This document shows, piece by piece, positions 1 through 10,453 of a stretch of 64,000 nucleotides of DNA (positions are counted from its first letter, which is position 1; each line of letters starts with the position of its first letter). The position numbers were made by a program, and so were the translations under genes. Origin of the DNA: Uloborus plumipes (taxonomy: Eukaryota; Arthropoda; Arachnida; Araneae; Uloboridae); the NCBI GenBank assembly GCA_038373865.1, contig JAXGGA010005844.1:1-64000 (forward strand), read 5' to 3'. The notes beneath the pieces were generated by a model, which did no database searches, was not told where the DNA came from, and was given only the letters and a program-made list of their open reading frames with translations.

Positions 1-188
1 TCAGAACAACAGTTAACAACAAAGACATAGACAACTCCAGAAATAAATTAACATTCATTTAGTATTTCAACATAATATAAAGCTGATAATGAGCTTTAAA
101 CATGGCATTAAAAATAATTTCGCTTGCTAGTTTTTTCATGCATCTTTACAAGCTTATCATTAAAATAAGGACAATAGGAAGTTTTTTC

Positions 189-385
189 CAGGGACGTCAT
201 TTAGAAATTTTTCAGCGGGGGGGGGGGGCAAAGGGTGCATACACAATGTAAAATTTACCAAAAAGTGGCAAAAACCACGCCCACTTACATTTATTTCAAT
301 ACATTTCAATACACGCCAATACATTTATTTCCCAAAGTCAGGGGGGCAGTTGACCCCCCTGCCCCCCCTCTAAATGACGGGCTTG
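189..385. mobile_element. hAT-type MITE, GACGTCATTT family, copy 1
   Basis: Ends read CAGGGACGTCATTTAG and, reversed, CAAGCCCGTCATTTAG. Flanking 8-mers gttttttc (181-188) and gtttttgc (386-393) match 7 of 8, the target-duplication size of hAT elements. The interior has G- and C-runs flanking a short AT-rich core. Non-coding. Inverted relative to the copies at 1148 and 5161. Confidence 0.75.
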
Positions 386-396
386 GTTTTTGCCTA

Positions 397-848
397 CACT
401 GTAACAAATGGATGTTGTTTTCACAGTATAATACAGCTAATTTTATGGTCACAAACTATAAAAATTGTTAATTTTACAGCAATAAACTGTAAAATTGCTG
501 CTTTACAGTAATAAACTGTAAAGCTACTATTCTTACATTATTCTTATTACTTCATTCTTACATTAATTTGTAAAGCTGCTAATTTTAAAATTTTATTACT
601 GTGCATTTTAGTTTTTTACTGGAATCTCTGCTGCCGGTATTATGCTGTTGTTTTTACACTATAATACAGCTCATTTTGTGGTAATAAACTGTAAAATTGT
701 GGTTATAAACTTGAAAATGGATGCTTTACAGTGATGAACTGTAAAATTGCTAATTTTACAGTTTAATGCTGTGCATTTTACAGTTTTAAATTGGAACCTC
801 TGCTACCAGTATTATACTATAAAAACAACTCTTAATTTTTTTTCAGTG
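397..848. mobile_element. TA-flanked modular MITE (CACTG...CAGTG), copy 1
   Basis: Begins CACTG and ends CAGTG, with TA at 395-396 and 849-850. The interior is a chain of units built on TTTTACAGT and AACTGTAAAAT, each a partial palindrome of about 22-25 bp, with the conserved segment AACTGGAACCTCTGCTGCC near the right end. Six copies of this family occur in the window. Confidence 0.75.
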
Positions 849-878
849 TATACTCCTGGCTTTATGAAGCATAATACT

Positions 879-1018
879 GTACCTCAGAAAAAGACTAACG
901 TAAGTCCACTTTCGTCATTTTTCGGTAGAGGGGAAAAACGATTGTCGAATACATCGTTTTTCCCCTCTACTGAAAAATGACGAAAATGGACTTACGTTAG
1001 TCTGGTTCTGAGGTACAG
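879..1018. mobile_element. Short hairpin (near-perfect palindrome)
   Basis: Two arms of about 60 bp: the left arm from TGTACCTCAG reads back as the right arm ending CTGAGGTACA, with a small loop around 948-955. Arms are nearly identical. No coding content; probably a short foldback MITE. Confidence 0.7.
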
Positions 1019-1147
1019 AATAGAGCTAAACGAAATGGACCGGATAAAAGCGTCGAGTTATAAGAAGTTTCCACAGCCTTCTCAAAAGTCATGGAACCTA
1101 ATGAACACTTCGAAATGAAGGCTCTATTCGAGTTATAAGGCTCGAGT

Positions 1148-1319
1148 CAGGCCCGTTATTTAGAGGGGGCAGGGGGGTCATTTGCTCCCCCCCTGACTTT
1201 GAGAAATCAATGTATTTACATATAAGTGGGCGTGGTTTTTTGTTGTTTTCTGGTGAAATTGTATTGCGTTTTTACCCTTTGCCCCCCCCCCCCTCAAAAA
1301 ACTTTAAATGACGTCCCTG
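1148..1319. mobile_element. hAT-type MITE, GACGTCATTT family, copy 2
   Basis: Terminal repeats CAGGCCCGTTATTTAG and CAGGGACGTCATTTAA. Perfect 8-bp target duplication gctcgagt at 1140-1147 and 1320-1327. Length 172 bp. Confidence 0.85.
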
Positions 1320-1387
1320 GCTCGAGTTATCGAGACTCTACTGTAAGTGTGTATATGCGTTTCCATGACTTCATTTTATGTTACACA

Positions 1388-1672
1388 CAGGGTTGCCAGA
1401 AGTCCCGGATTTCAAGGGACAGTCCCGCTTTTTGAAATATTGTTCCGGGGAACCTTGATACGGGACGGCTAAAGTCCCGTATGCTAAAAAGCTAGGAGCA
1501 ACGTTTTACAAAATGAAACATTATTTTCAGAAAAAATAAGCTAGAACAAAAAATGTGAAAGAGAGTGATAAGAAAATTGATTGAATCACAATGTGTTTCT
1601 AAGTTCATATCTCAGCCCCCCCTTCCCCATGAGACTGTCCCATATTTACGTATCTTAAATCTGGCAACCCTG
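1388..1672. mobile_element. hAT-type MITE with CAGGGTTGCCAGA ends
   Basis: Left end CAGGGTTGCCAGA is mirrored by TCTGGCAACCCTG at the right. Flanking 8-mers gttacaca (1380-1387) and gttacacg (1673-1680) agree in 7 positions. About 285 bp, non-coding. The same ends occur on the MITE nested in the Helitrons at 42681, 51884 and 54575. Confidence 0.75.
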
Positions 1673-1878
1673 GTTACACGTGATAAGTACATATCTTTTA
1701 ACCTACTAACTTTACAAAACAGTCTGACCTGCCTGTGACCAAGCAAAAACCAGCAGAACTACGATGCGTAATAAGAACATTACTGCAGTTTCCTGTTTTA
1801 AAGTTTAAACATTTCTCTAAAATATTTCAGTGTTAACAGTCGGACATAAAAATACTCAAGATCTCAGAAGTAGATATA

Positions 1879-1945
1879 CAGCAAACCCTCAGTAATCCGG
1901 ATCCCATTGAACCGGACTTTATCTAATCCGGACGGCCATTAGATG
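1879..1945 (+). mobile_element. pogo/Tigger-like terminal repeat fragment
   Basis: CAGCAAACCCTCAGTAATCC directly after a TA resembles the ends of pogo/Tigger elements. No matching right end was found nearby, so it is a remnant. Confidence 0.4.
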
Positions 1946-2655
1946 TACAGTACATACTGTGTTAATAAAAGGTGAGATAGCACAATAATGTATAGTTGTA
2001 GGCCGGTAAAATAATGTATGCACATACTAGGGATACACCGATAAGCAAATTGGCCAATTGCCGTTTACTGGTTAATGACCATGATAATTATTTTCAATTT
2101 TACCAATTTCGCTATCATTGTTTTTTTCTTTTATGTACAATTCCGATTTTTGAAATTGTTAGTAACTATTAGTTTTCTCTGAGGAAGTTTTATTTTTCTC
2201 CGTTAGCCAAATTTTTCCAAAATAAGTTTAAAGTTTCAACCAATTTCTTCGAAACACTTTTCACATTATTGTTAATAAAATTACATTAACATATAACATA
2301 ATTAACCCACTGTTAATTATGCTAAATAGACATAATTTTAAAAAAAGAATATGGGGAGGCTGCGATAAGCATTCTAATTAAGCAGTGCTCTTTTAATTTA
2401 AATTTATTTTTCAATCATTAGTAACCATTTAATTCAAGATTTTTTTTTCTTTATAAAAATTAGAGCTTATCTAAAAGCACGATGCTAAGGAGAGAAGTAT
2501 CGACACATGAAAAATGTTGCAACATTGCCTATATGCGTAAATTACTCAAAATAGGAAAGTTAATTTGTTAAAAAAATTATATCATCTGTGATGATTATTT
2601 TTATATACTTCGTTTTTTGAATTTTTTTTTTTTTTACTCTCTACACTTTCGTACA
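1946..2655. other. AT-rich spacer, no gene seen
   Basis: A possible hAT-like start TAGGGATACACCGATA lies near 2029 without a partner end. Otherwise homopolymer-rich sequence without a supported gene. Confidence 0.4.
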
Positions 2656-4260
2656 ATATGTTATGCTTATGTTTGCAGAAAACTATTTATGTCTTGCTAA
2701 CAAATTTAGCTATTGTAGTAATTCGGACTGCCAGAGGAAACAACAGCAAATAAAAGTCTCATTAAATTTAAACGCAGTTAATTTCAAAAATATGTGTTGA
2801 CTAAAAGTATGATGAGTATAGTTGTAAAAGTACAGTTATAAAGTTAACAATATATTTTAAATAGACATGCTAAAACATTTTTAGCACCAAATGTCCATAC
2901 ATCCAACAGCAGAGGAAAATCTTGCTGTTTTCTAACTTCCCTAGGTGAAGAAAGAAATATTCGTACCAGAAAACAATGCACAACATTCAATAATACACGT
3001 AAGCTCACAATTATCACACGATATGTTATACTTATGTTTTCAAAAAACTATTTATTTCTTGCTATAAATTTAGCCATAGTAGTAATTCTGACTGCCCCAA
3101 GCAACAACAGAAAGTAAAAGTCTCAGTAAATTCAAATGCAGTTAATTTCAAAAATATTTGTTGACTAAAAGTATGAGTGTAGTTGTAAAGTTAACAATAT
3201 GTTTCGAATACACATACGTAAACATATTTTTAGCACCGAATGTACATGCAGCCAATAGCAGAGGAAAATCTTGCTGTTTGTTAACCTCCCTAGGTGAGGA
3301 AAGAAATTTTCGTGCTAGAAAAAAACGCACAACATTTAACAATACACGTAAGCTCACAATTATCACACGAGTTTTAAAATGGAATACACGATGAACAAAT
3401 TGAGGTATATTATGTATTTCACACTCAAGGGGTCAAAATAAAATCGGGTTGAACACCTTATCATGACACGAACCACACTATAAAAAATGAATACTGTTTT
3501 TACAGTATAATACAGCTAATTTTATAGTCAGTCATAAAATGTAAACATTCCTAATTTTACAGTACTTAACTGTAAAATTTCTACTTTTACAGTACTAAAC
3601 TAAAATTGCTAATTTTACTGTAATAAATTGCAAAATTGTTACTTTTACAGTTTATTACCGTGCATTTCACAGTTTTGAACTGGAACCTCTGCTGCCAGTA
3701 TTATACTGTAAAAACAATAACTCATTTTTTGCAGTGAAGGTGAGGAAAGAAATTCTCGTACCAGAAAACAATGCACAACATTCAATAATAAACTTAAGCT
3801 CACAATTATCACACGAGTTTTAAATTGAATACGTGATGAACAAATTGATGTATCTTATATATTTCACAGTCAAGGGGTTAAAATGAAATCGGGTTGAGCA
3901 CCTTGACATGACACGATGATAGACGGACCACCAGGACTATATAGTTGGAGTAGGACCGATTTTAATGCAAAGGAGTCAGAGTTGGAGTCGAGAATCGAAG
4001 GCTCTCTTCGGTCCTTTTAACTTCGAATAGTAATTCTATATGGCTGCGGATCTATAGTCAAAGTTCAGACGATTTTTAGAGTAAAGGAATCGGAGTCGAA
4101 AGCTCTTACCAGAAAATAATGCACAACATTCAATAATACATGTAAGCTCACAATTATCACACGAGTTTTAAAATGAAATATACGTGATGAATAAATTGAT
4201 GTAGTTTTACAGTCGAGGGGTTAAAATGAAATCGGGTTAAGTATCTTGTCACCTCACGAT
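2656..4260. repeat. Degenerate local tandem repeat (~365 bp unit) with dispersed partial units
   Basis: The block 2656-3020 is repeated at 3021-3385 with clear divergence (ATATGTTATGCTTATG versus ATATGTTATACTTATG). The end module with AAGCTCACAATTATCACACG recurs near 3350, 3790 and 4147, followed each time by a conserved GGTTAAAATGAAATCGGGTT-like block. Short ORFs here are not supported as genes. Confidence 0.7.
3476..3736. mobile_element. Modular MITE (CACTA...CAGTG), copy 2
   Basis: Inserted in the local repeat array. Left end CACTATAAAAAATGAA, right end TTTTTTGCAGTG, with internal ACTGTAAAAT units as in copy 1. No clean TA duplication at this copy. Confidence 0.65.
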
Positions 4261-4610
4261 GACTATGGACCGATTTTGGTGTAAATAAGTTAGAGCTAGA
4301 GTCGAGAAACGAAGGCTTCCTTCGGTCATTTTCCCTTCAAAGTGTAATCCTCTATGACTGCGGAGTTACAGTCAGAGTTCAGACGGATTTTAGAGCAAAA
4401 GAATCGGTGCCGAAAGCTCTAAAACTTCCAGAGTTGGAGGCGGAGTCATTCATTTTCCTTCACACTCCGCAGCTCTGTGGACCAACGGAGTCTTAGGCTA
4501 GATAACTAAAGGAGACGAAGTTTGAGTCCGGAGTCGAAGACTTTAAAACTCCCGGAGTCGGAGTCGTTCATTTTCCTTTCGATTCCGCAGCTCTGTGGAC
4601 CACCGAAGTT
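3930..4610. repeat. Degenerate GAGTCGGAGTC-rich repeat
   Basis: Recurring CGGAGTCG, AGCTCTAAAACTTC and CTCCGCAGCTCTG modules, about four degenerate rounds. Related reverse-complement stretches are at 14890-15090, 15775-15915 and 39210-39640, so this is a dispersed family. Confidence 0.55.
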
Positions 4611-5160
4611 GGATGCTGATGGAGGATAACAGTGGTGATGATAATGACCAAACGTGCCGAGGGGAACTAAACGAAAAAGAAAAAAATATCTGAAAGGAAA
4701 GAAAGACTGCTGAAAGTACAAATAAAAGCAGTGAAGTAGACAACAATCAAAAAGTAGTACAGTAGAACCTCGGTAACTCGACACCCCGAGGGATGACGAG
4801 AATGTGTCGAGTTAAGCGAGTCCATTTTCCGAGGCTTCATTTTGTCAACTACAGTCAACGCTCGTTGTAATGACCACTCGTTACAAAGACTATCCCAATA
4901 AAACGACCACTTTATCCAAATATACTTCATTTTCTACCTCTTATAGAGACCACTCGTTGTAAAGACCATTTTCTGTGGGACGGAGATGGTCGTAATATCG
5001 AGCGTCATTGTAATGTCTTATGTACTGCTTATTTACTGGGGCTTACCATCATCGTTATAAAAATTAATTTCAGTAAAAGTTAATTTTCCTTTCCTTCTCT
5101 ATTTCTTTTTTGAAAAGATTATAACGAAACAAATCGAAAACCTTCGAATACCTTATTAGG

Positions 5161-5339
5161 CAGGCCCGTCATTTCGGGGGGGGGGGGGGGCAAGGGGGTC
5201 AATTCCCCCCCCTGACTTTGAGAAAGCATTATATTTACATATAAGTAGGGGTGGTTTTTGTTGTTTTCTGGTGAAATTGTATTGTGTTTTTACCCTTTGC
5301 CCCCCCTCCTCCCTGGAAAAACTTGAAGTGACGGGCTTA
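5161..5339. mobile_element. hAT-type MITE, GACGTCATTT family, copy 3
   Basis: Starts CAGGCCCGTCATTTCG, ends with the related AAGTGACGGGCTTA. Perfect 8-bp duplication ttattagg at 5153-5160 and 5340-5347. Nested in the pogo-like element. Confidence 0.85.
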
Positions 5340-5462
5340 TTATTAGGAATAAATCCTTAATTTTTGAAAAGAGATAAGATCAACTAGTCAAAGAGAAGAG
5401 CCCTGCTCAGTGCTCATGCTTAATTGAAAAACATGTGTCCTGCTGTCTTACTTCTCTTGTGG

Positions 5463-5505
5463 ACTGCACTATATATAATATATATATATATGATATATAT
5501 ATATA

Positions 5506-5572
<67 letters not shown>
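5463..5572. repeat. (TA)n microsatellite
   Basis: Long TA run with a few TGATA interruptions at its left end. Confidence 0.95.
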
Positions 5573-5575
<3 letters not shown>

Positions 5576-6183
5576 CTCCTTTAGGTACTAGTGGGAATTC
5601 TCAACAAGCGGTCCTTCCGAAAAAGAATGAATGGACTGACCGACAAACTGCTGAATTATCATAAAATATTAATGAGAAAGAATATCGGTAATAAAAAGTA
5701 GACTCAAAATAGCTATTGGATGTGGACTTATAGAGGTTCCTGTAAATGTGTGTCCAGTTAGAGAAGTTGGCACCCATTGAAATTAACATTGGACCAACCG
5801 TTGGAAAAATAAATGTCGACCTGCTGAGGTTGTCGAGTTAACGGAGTTTCACTGGTACTTGGCACATGCAGCGAGATGTTAATTTGATGATGACTTTAAA
5901 GGAGAAGGTTAGACCTAATTCAACAAGTTAGAGCCAATCATATGAGAAGATGTTTAATAAAATATTTAAAAATATCTTTCACATAGACCAAAGAGCTGAA
6001 TACACACACAAGAGAGGGAACATAAAGATCATTAAAAATTTTGCACGAAGAAAAAGTACACATTTCGGAAAGTTTTTATCTCTTGGTCTGCTGGGGTGGG
6101 GATGGAACCGTGCTGGGTAGCTGGCTGTCGAAGAACACAAACTTTCTTACGATATGCCGCAGATTTCTGCACAAAGTCTACTG

Positions 6184-6664
6184 CACTGTTAAAACTACAG
6201 GTTGCACAAGGCATCTTTAACCTTTTGGAACCGGGCAGTTTTTTAGAAATTTTTCTTTCGACCCTGGTAGTACGACAGTCGAACCACAGATTTCTTTTCC
6301 ATTGAAAAGAGAAGGTATAAACTGTCGTACCAGACGTATGAAACCTTAAAAAAATCCCCGGCTCCAATGGGTTCGAGTGAAAATCTCAACCCCGTCCTCT
6401 AAAAAAAAAAATAGTTACGGTACAGCATGTGTTCCGCCGTCCCCTAAAGGTTAAGGGTAAAACGTTGTAGCACCAGCGGCACCCCTGAGGGGTGCCACTT
6501 GATTCCCTATGGCACCCGATTGGTGAGGCATGGCACCCTAAGCAGCCAAATGGCACTTTCAAGGGTGCAATAGATAGTCAAGTGTCACCCTTCGGAGTGT
6601 GCCGCTGGTGCTACAACGTTTCACCCTTAAAAGTGCCTTGTGCAACCTTGTGAATTTTAACAGT
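6184..6664. mobile_element. Nested foldback region
   Basis: The outer inverted repeat CACTGTTAAAACTACAGG...GCACAAGGCA (6184) is mirrored at 6630-6664. Inside is a second inverted repeat, 6227-6368, with arms of about 50 bp, then the TTAA-flanked element at 6455-6626. Confidence 0.6.
6455..6626. mobile_element. TTAA-flanked MITE (possibly piggyBac-like)
   Basis: Ends GGGTAAAACGTTGTAGCACC and, reversed, GGGTGAAACGTTGTAGCACC. TTAA at 6451-6454 and 6627-6630. 172 bp, non-coding. TTAA targets are typical of piggyBac, but the GGG end is not the usual CCC, so the superfamily is uncertain. Confidence 0.7.
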
Positions 6665-6958
6665 GTTATATGTTGCAGGTTAGGCCAAAATACTCGAATA
6701 TTTTCTGACATTCTCAAGAATGCTTCAGAATTAAATCTGCAAATTTCTTTTGGATTTTGTATCAAGTGAAAATTATTTTGGTCAAAACTAAGCATTCTCG
6801 CAAGAAAAATCACGTTAGTTTAATTGATCTCGTTGGTCAGGCAATCCATAGCGTCTAATTCGTCTGTCATTTTCAATCACTAAACCATTTTCATTAAATA
6901 AAAAAAACTCTCCATTATTTAGCCATGTTTAATCTTATTATAACTCACCCTGACTTAC

Positions 6959-7204
6959 CTTTTCATTTTCTGAAAATTCTTCTCGTTAGCGCCCTGATGA
7001 ATTCCAAACAGTTCCTTCTGGACTGAGTATCGGAGGGGACTGCATGTGTTGTCTCATCCACATCGGTTCCTTCCACCGCAGACGCTTGCAAATCGGCAGC
7101 ATTCGAAAAGTTTCTTTCCCTCGCCCTCCTTATGGCCCCTTTTCTGACCAGGGACGGCACCTTAGGGCTCTTCTTCCACGCCTCCTCCATGGTTGCTCTT
7201 GTCT
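6959..7204 (-). CDS. Candidate coding exon of an unrecognised gene
   Basis: A GC-rich island in AT-rich sequence. On the minus strand it is bounded by an acceptor TTTGTTGCAG (AG at 7205-7206) and a strong donor G|GTAAGTCA (GT at 6957-6958). One frame is open: an ATG at 7188-7190 leads 75 residues from MEEAWKKSPKVPSLVRK to LTRRIFRK, with TGA at 6963-6965, four bases before the donor. The frame is also open from the acceptor to the ATG. The product is basic and Arg/Ser-rich with no signal peptide, membrane segment or domain I recognise. A stop just before a donor would make this the last coding exon with an intron in the 3' UTR, or an alternative or broken exon. Neighbouring exons were not identified. 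Confidence 0.4.
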
Positions 7205-7251
7205 CTGCAACAAATTCGTGTGATCTATATTAAGTGGCGTTTATTATATTA

Positions 7252-7629
7252 CATTGCAAGGAATGAACGTTGTTTTTACAGTATAATACAGCTAATTTTA
7301 CAGTAATAAATTGTAAAAATTGCTGATTTTACAGTACGAAACTGTGAAATTGCTAATTTTAGTGATAAACTGTAAAATTGCTAATTGTACAGTTTATTAC
7401 TGTGCATTTCAGTTTTAAACTGGAACCTCTGCTGCCAGTATTATACTGTTGTTTTTACAGTATAATACAGCTATATTTTACTGCAATAAACTGTGAAATT
7501 GCTATTTTTACAGTAAGAAACTGTAAAATTGCTAGTTTTACAGTTTATTACTGTGCATTTCACAGTTTTAAATTGGAACCTCGACTGCCAGTATTATACT
7601 GTAAAAACAACAGTTCATTTTTTGCAGTG
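7252..7629. mobile_element. Modular MITE, copy 3 (two fused monomers)
   Basis: Starts CATTGCAAGGAATG after TA and ends TTTTTTGCAGTG. The conserved block with CTGCTGCCAGTATTATACTG occurs near both 7430 and 7587, so two monomers are joined head to tail. Confidence 0.65.
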
Positions 7630-7826
7630 AAGCGAAACTTAATATCATTCATCATGCCCTTTCAACAAGGATATATTTCATAAAAACGTTTAACTTAACA
7701 CTAGCAGAGTCGGGGAACCTTTTTGCCACTGGAAGACAGCATTCAAATTATTCAGTAGCAAAGGAGGCCGCATAAGTAAATAAATCTATAAAATCCACTC
7801 TCGTGTAATTATTATAGTTTTGGTAG

Positions 7827-7875
7827 AGCTGTTGTTGTTGCTGTTATGTGCCAGCTAGGCTAGCAATCATACTTC
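7827..7875 (-). mobile_element. SINE 3'-end fragment
   Basis: GTTGTTGTTGCTGTTATGTG followed by CCAGCTAGGCTAGCAAT matches the tail of the SINE at 28071. Only the tail is present. Confidence 0.5.
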
Positions 7876-8613
7876 TTATAGCTTTCTCCTATAAAATCTT
7901 AAGATAAAGACAATAGATATATTTATGTTACATTAAGAACAAAAAAAACCTGACCATTTCGAAAATAGGATGGAAAAGAATACCTAGAACACCCCAAGGT
8001 TCTTTCATAAATTTCACAACATAATCTAATTCCTAAAACTTACTTCACGTAAACATACATTCTCACCAAACATTGAATGATTTTTTTTTTTTTTTTTTTT
8101 TTTGCAGAATCATTAATCGTCAAGGAATTCATTTTCCCCCGGATTTTATCTCGTCCGATTTATTCTCTAATACGTTTCGACACATTTTCGTTTCCCGCGA
8201 AAGCCTTTTATGCTGAGATATTCCTAAAGTATTTAAAGAAAATAAAAAAATAAAAACATAATTTCTTTTGCGAAATGATTTTAAACATATTCAATCGCTA
8301 TTAATAAAAATATCCCACATAGAAAATCATAATTAAATTTCTTAGAATTTTGAGACCTTAAAGACGTTCTTTCAAGAACTCTTTCAAGCGAGATGGAATT
8401 ATCAGTCGAACACGATTGGTTTCAAAAAATCTACATTATTTTACTTTAATAGGCACTCTTGACATTATGAACCGAGGAATTATCACAGAAAAGTGAAGCA
8501 TTGGTAGTGAATTTATTTTCTTATAAGTCAACTATTTATTTGGTAAAATCGCATTCTGTTACTTTCAAAAAGTAAATATACTAAATTCATAAACTAACCA
8601 TCCATTAAATTTG

Positions 8614-8616
<3 letters not shown>
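7876..8616. other. AT-rich spacer, no gene seen
   Basis: Contains a poly-T tract near 8082-8104. Nothing coding was supported. Confidence 0.4.

Positions 8617-8642
<26 letters not shown>
8617..8642. repeat. (TA)n microsatellite at the edge of the RT element
   Basis: A short TA run directly abuts the left inverted repeat of the reverse-transcriptase element. Confidence 0.9.
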
Positions 8643-8645
<3 letters not shown>

Positions 8646-8782
8646 AAACAGGCAAATAAAATGAAAAGATGAAAACCAAAATACAAAAGCGAACCAAAGT
8701 GCAGCATTTCATCAGGGGGAAGACCACACTTTGGTTCGAAAAGGCTCTTTCTATATAACATGTGGGAGGGTCCCAAAAACAT
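8641..8782 (+). repeat. Left inverted terminal repeat of the RT element
   Basis: Reverse complement of 10312-10453 with a few mismatches. The segment from CAGGCAAATAAAATGAAAAG to the GGGTCCCAAAAACA end is present on both sides. Confidence 0.85.
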
Positions 8783-8949
8783 GTTATCTCCCCCGAGAGC
8801 CTTGAAAGAAACCAAGAAAACACAGAACACTCACCTTCAAACGGAAGGAACAAGGAATATAAAAAAGCACCTGAACAGATCCCGAAGACGAAAACATCTG
8901 AGTGATACTGGAAACTATGCATGAAGCAGGTAGGAAATAAAAGTTACGG

Positions 8950-10116
8950 TTACAGTATATTGACAGGACACAGCCCAGCTTTTTTTAGATAATTAGAATA
9001 AAAAGATGACGGAACATTATTGTATTGAAGTGCCGATTTCAAAAGAGTAATGTTTTTTTGAATGTAGTTATTTTTGTTACAAATATTTTTAATCCTGCAG
9101 ATTTCATTAATCAGGGTATTGCGAAAAACTTTGATAGAGATGTTTGATTCCCAAGTAATCAGTCTATTAACGTGAAAATTAAAAGAATGTCTTTTATCAT
9201 AAAGGTCAATACTCAAATCATTTTCTGTAATAGAGATGTGCAAATCTAGAAAATCTGTTTGTTTAATATTATCATTAGTGTGAACGAGATCAAGATCTGT
9301 AGGATATATATTTTTAGAATCGTTATAAAAGGAATGATAGTTGAAAATAATTAGGTCGTCAATATACCTGAATGCTTTAGGGATTGTATAAGTGTAATTT
9401 CTTTCAAAGTAGTGAAGGTAAAGATTAGCTAAAACGGAAGAAAAATTGGAACCTTGTGGGATAGCCTTAATTTGTAAAAAACAATGCTCGCCGTTAAATA
9501 TGTAATTATTGAAAATGCAAAAATTTATTAAATTAAGCCAAAGAGTTTCATTAATGCCAAGTGAGATGCTGTAGTCGTAAAAATAAGACAGAAGAACATC
9601 TTTAAGGCTGGATAAGGAGATACTTGTAAAGAGATCTTTAAAGTCAAAAGAAAAAATACATTCGATTTTATTATTTTTCAGGAAATCAAGAACTGGTGCG
9701 TTATTTTTAATAATCCAAGTATGTTTTTCATCAATAATTTTGTTAAAAAGGTTGTTTAGAATATTTACAAAAATTTTACCAGGTGACTTCATGTAAGAAT
9801 TGGATCCACATGTAATAAAACGAAATTTTATAGGGTTTTTCTGGAATTTAGGATAAATGGTGATATATGGAAAGATGATCTTGTGGCTTTTGATTTGTAG
9901 ATTTTTGTTGAGTGCAATAATTTTTTTAGTGATAATGCTATAAGTTGTAAAAACTTTTTTAAAAGTTGAGGAATTTTCAAGTTTTGTATCTAAAAGTTGC
10001 AGGTAGAATTTTTTACAAATAATGGAAAAATTGTTAGCGGCTTTATCAATAGGGGCAATGATAAAATTACTTTGAAGCTCTTTAATGTGTGGGGTGAAAT
10101 CAGCAAGTTTAAGCAA
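8950..10116 (-). CDS. Reverse transcriptase, Penelope-like/telomerase-like clade
   Basis: An uninterrupted 388-codon frame as called from a TTG; the true start is further upstream. The frame stays open for 23 codons above 10116, to a TAG at about 10189. A second frame with coding character (about 10160-10260, containing NNTPLEAFCEWKW) ends just there, so the N-terminus looks frameshifted. Residues numbered from 10116: DKAANNF at 24-30; KFRFITCGSNSYMKSPGK at 97-114; FDFKDLFTSI at 157-166 with a likely catalytic Asp; AIPQGSNFSSVLANLYL at 218-234; YIDD at 251-254, the second and third catalytic Asp; then LDLHISI at 290-296. These motifs are an RT palm in the expected order. No GIY-YIG endonuclease follows; the ORF stops at 8950. 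Probably the RT of the surrounding element; activity is doubtful given the frameshift. Confidence 0.8.
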   Translation of the reverse strand: MLKLADFTPHIKELQSNFIIAPIDKAANNFSIICKKFYLQLLDTKLENSSTFKKVFTTYSIITKKIIALNKNLQIKSHKIIFPYITIYPKFQKNPIKFRFITCGSNSYMKSPGKIFVNILNNLFNKIIDEKHTWIIKNNAPVLDFLKNNKIECIFSFDFKDLFTSISLSSLKDVLLSYFYDYSISLGINETLWLNLINFCIFNNYIFNGEHCFLQIKAIPQGSNFSSVLANLYLHYFERNYTYTIPKAFRYIDDLIIFNYHSFYNDSKNIYPTDLDLVHTNDNIKQTDFLDLHISITENDLSIDLYDKRHSFNFHVNRLITWESNISIKVFRNTLINEICRIKNICNKNNYIQKNITLLKSALQYNNVPSSFYSNYLKKAGLCPVNIL

Positions 10117-10311
10117 ATTTTTAATTTTGTAATTCTGAAGAAAATCCTTAAAATAATAATAGTTTCCACTTCCATTCGCAAAAGGCTTCTAAAGGAGTAT
10201 TATTAGTAATTGAAATTTTTAAAATAAAAGAGTCAAGGTCTTGCAGGAACGATCCTAAAAGGTGTTTTTTATTGGAATAAAAAACCTATTTTTTATTCCA
10301 ATAAAAAATAT

Positions 10312-10453
10312 TGTTTTTGGGACCCTCCCACATGTTATATAGAAAGAGCCTTTTCGAACCAAAGTGTGGTCTTCCGCCTGATGAAATGCTGCACTTTGGT
10401 TCGCTTTTGTATTTTGGCTTTCATCTTTTCATTTTATTTGCCTGTTTCAATAT
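10312..10453 (-). repeat. Right inverted terminal repeat of the RT element
   Basis: Mirror of 8641-8782. It includes GGGACCCTCCCACATG and the TTTATTTGCCTGTTTCAATA end. Confidence 0.85.

Larger units (their letters stand above)
4760..5854. mobile_element. pogo/Tigger-like DNA transposon, degenerate
   Basis: Left end CAGTAGAACCTCGGTAACTC follows a TA. The right end, reversed, reads CAGTGAAACTCCGTTAACTC and continues GACA on both sides, giving terminal inverted repeats of at least 24 bp. No intact transposase. A hAT-type MITE (5161-5339) and a TA microsatellite lie inside. Confidence 0.65.
8641..10453 (-). mobile_element. Retroelement with inverted terminal repeats and a Penelope-like RT
   Basis: Two arms of about 140 bp (8641-8782 and 10312-10453) are near-perfect reverse complements and enclose a minus-strand RT ORF. 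Each arm contains its own 12-bp stem, CGAACCAAAGTG with CACTTTGGTTCG. A further AT-rich hairpin lies at 10263-10310, between the right arm and the ORF. Penelope-like elements can carry terminal repeats in several orientations, but this compact RT-between-inverted-repeats layout is unusual. No target duplication was resolved because the left edge lies against a TA microsatellite. Confidence 0.65.

Noticed and set aside
4506..4930. Minus-strand ORFs of 67-92 codons
   Set aside because: They fall in the GAGTCGGAGTC repeat and the pogo-like terminal region.
8594..8922. Two minus-strand ORFs of 78 and 102 codons
   Set aside because: They lie in the inverted terminal repeat of the RT element and a TA run; no domain or splice signals.
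10312..10453. Possible hammerhead ribozyme in the RT-element arms, suggested by CTGATGA near 10378
   Set aside because: A GAAA box and a paired NUH cleavage site in the right order and stem geometry could not be found.
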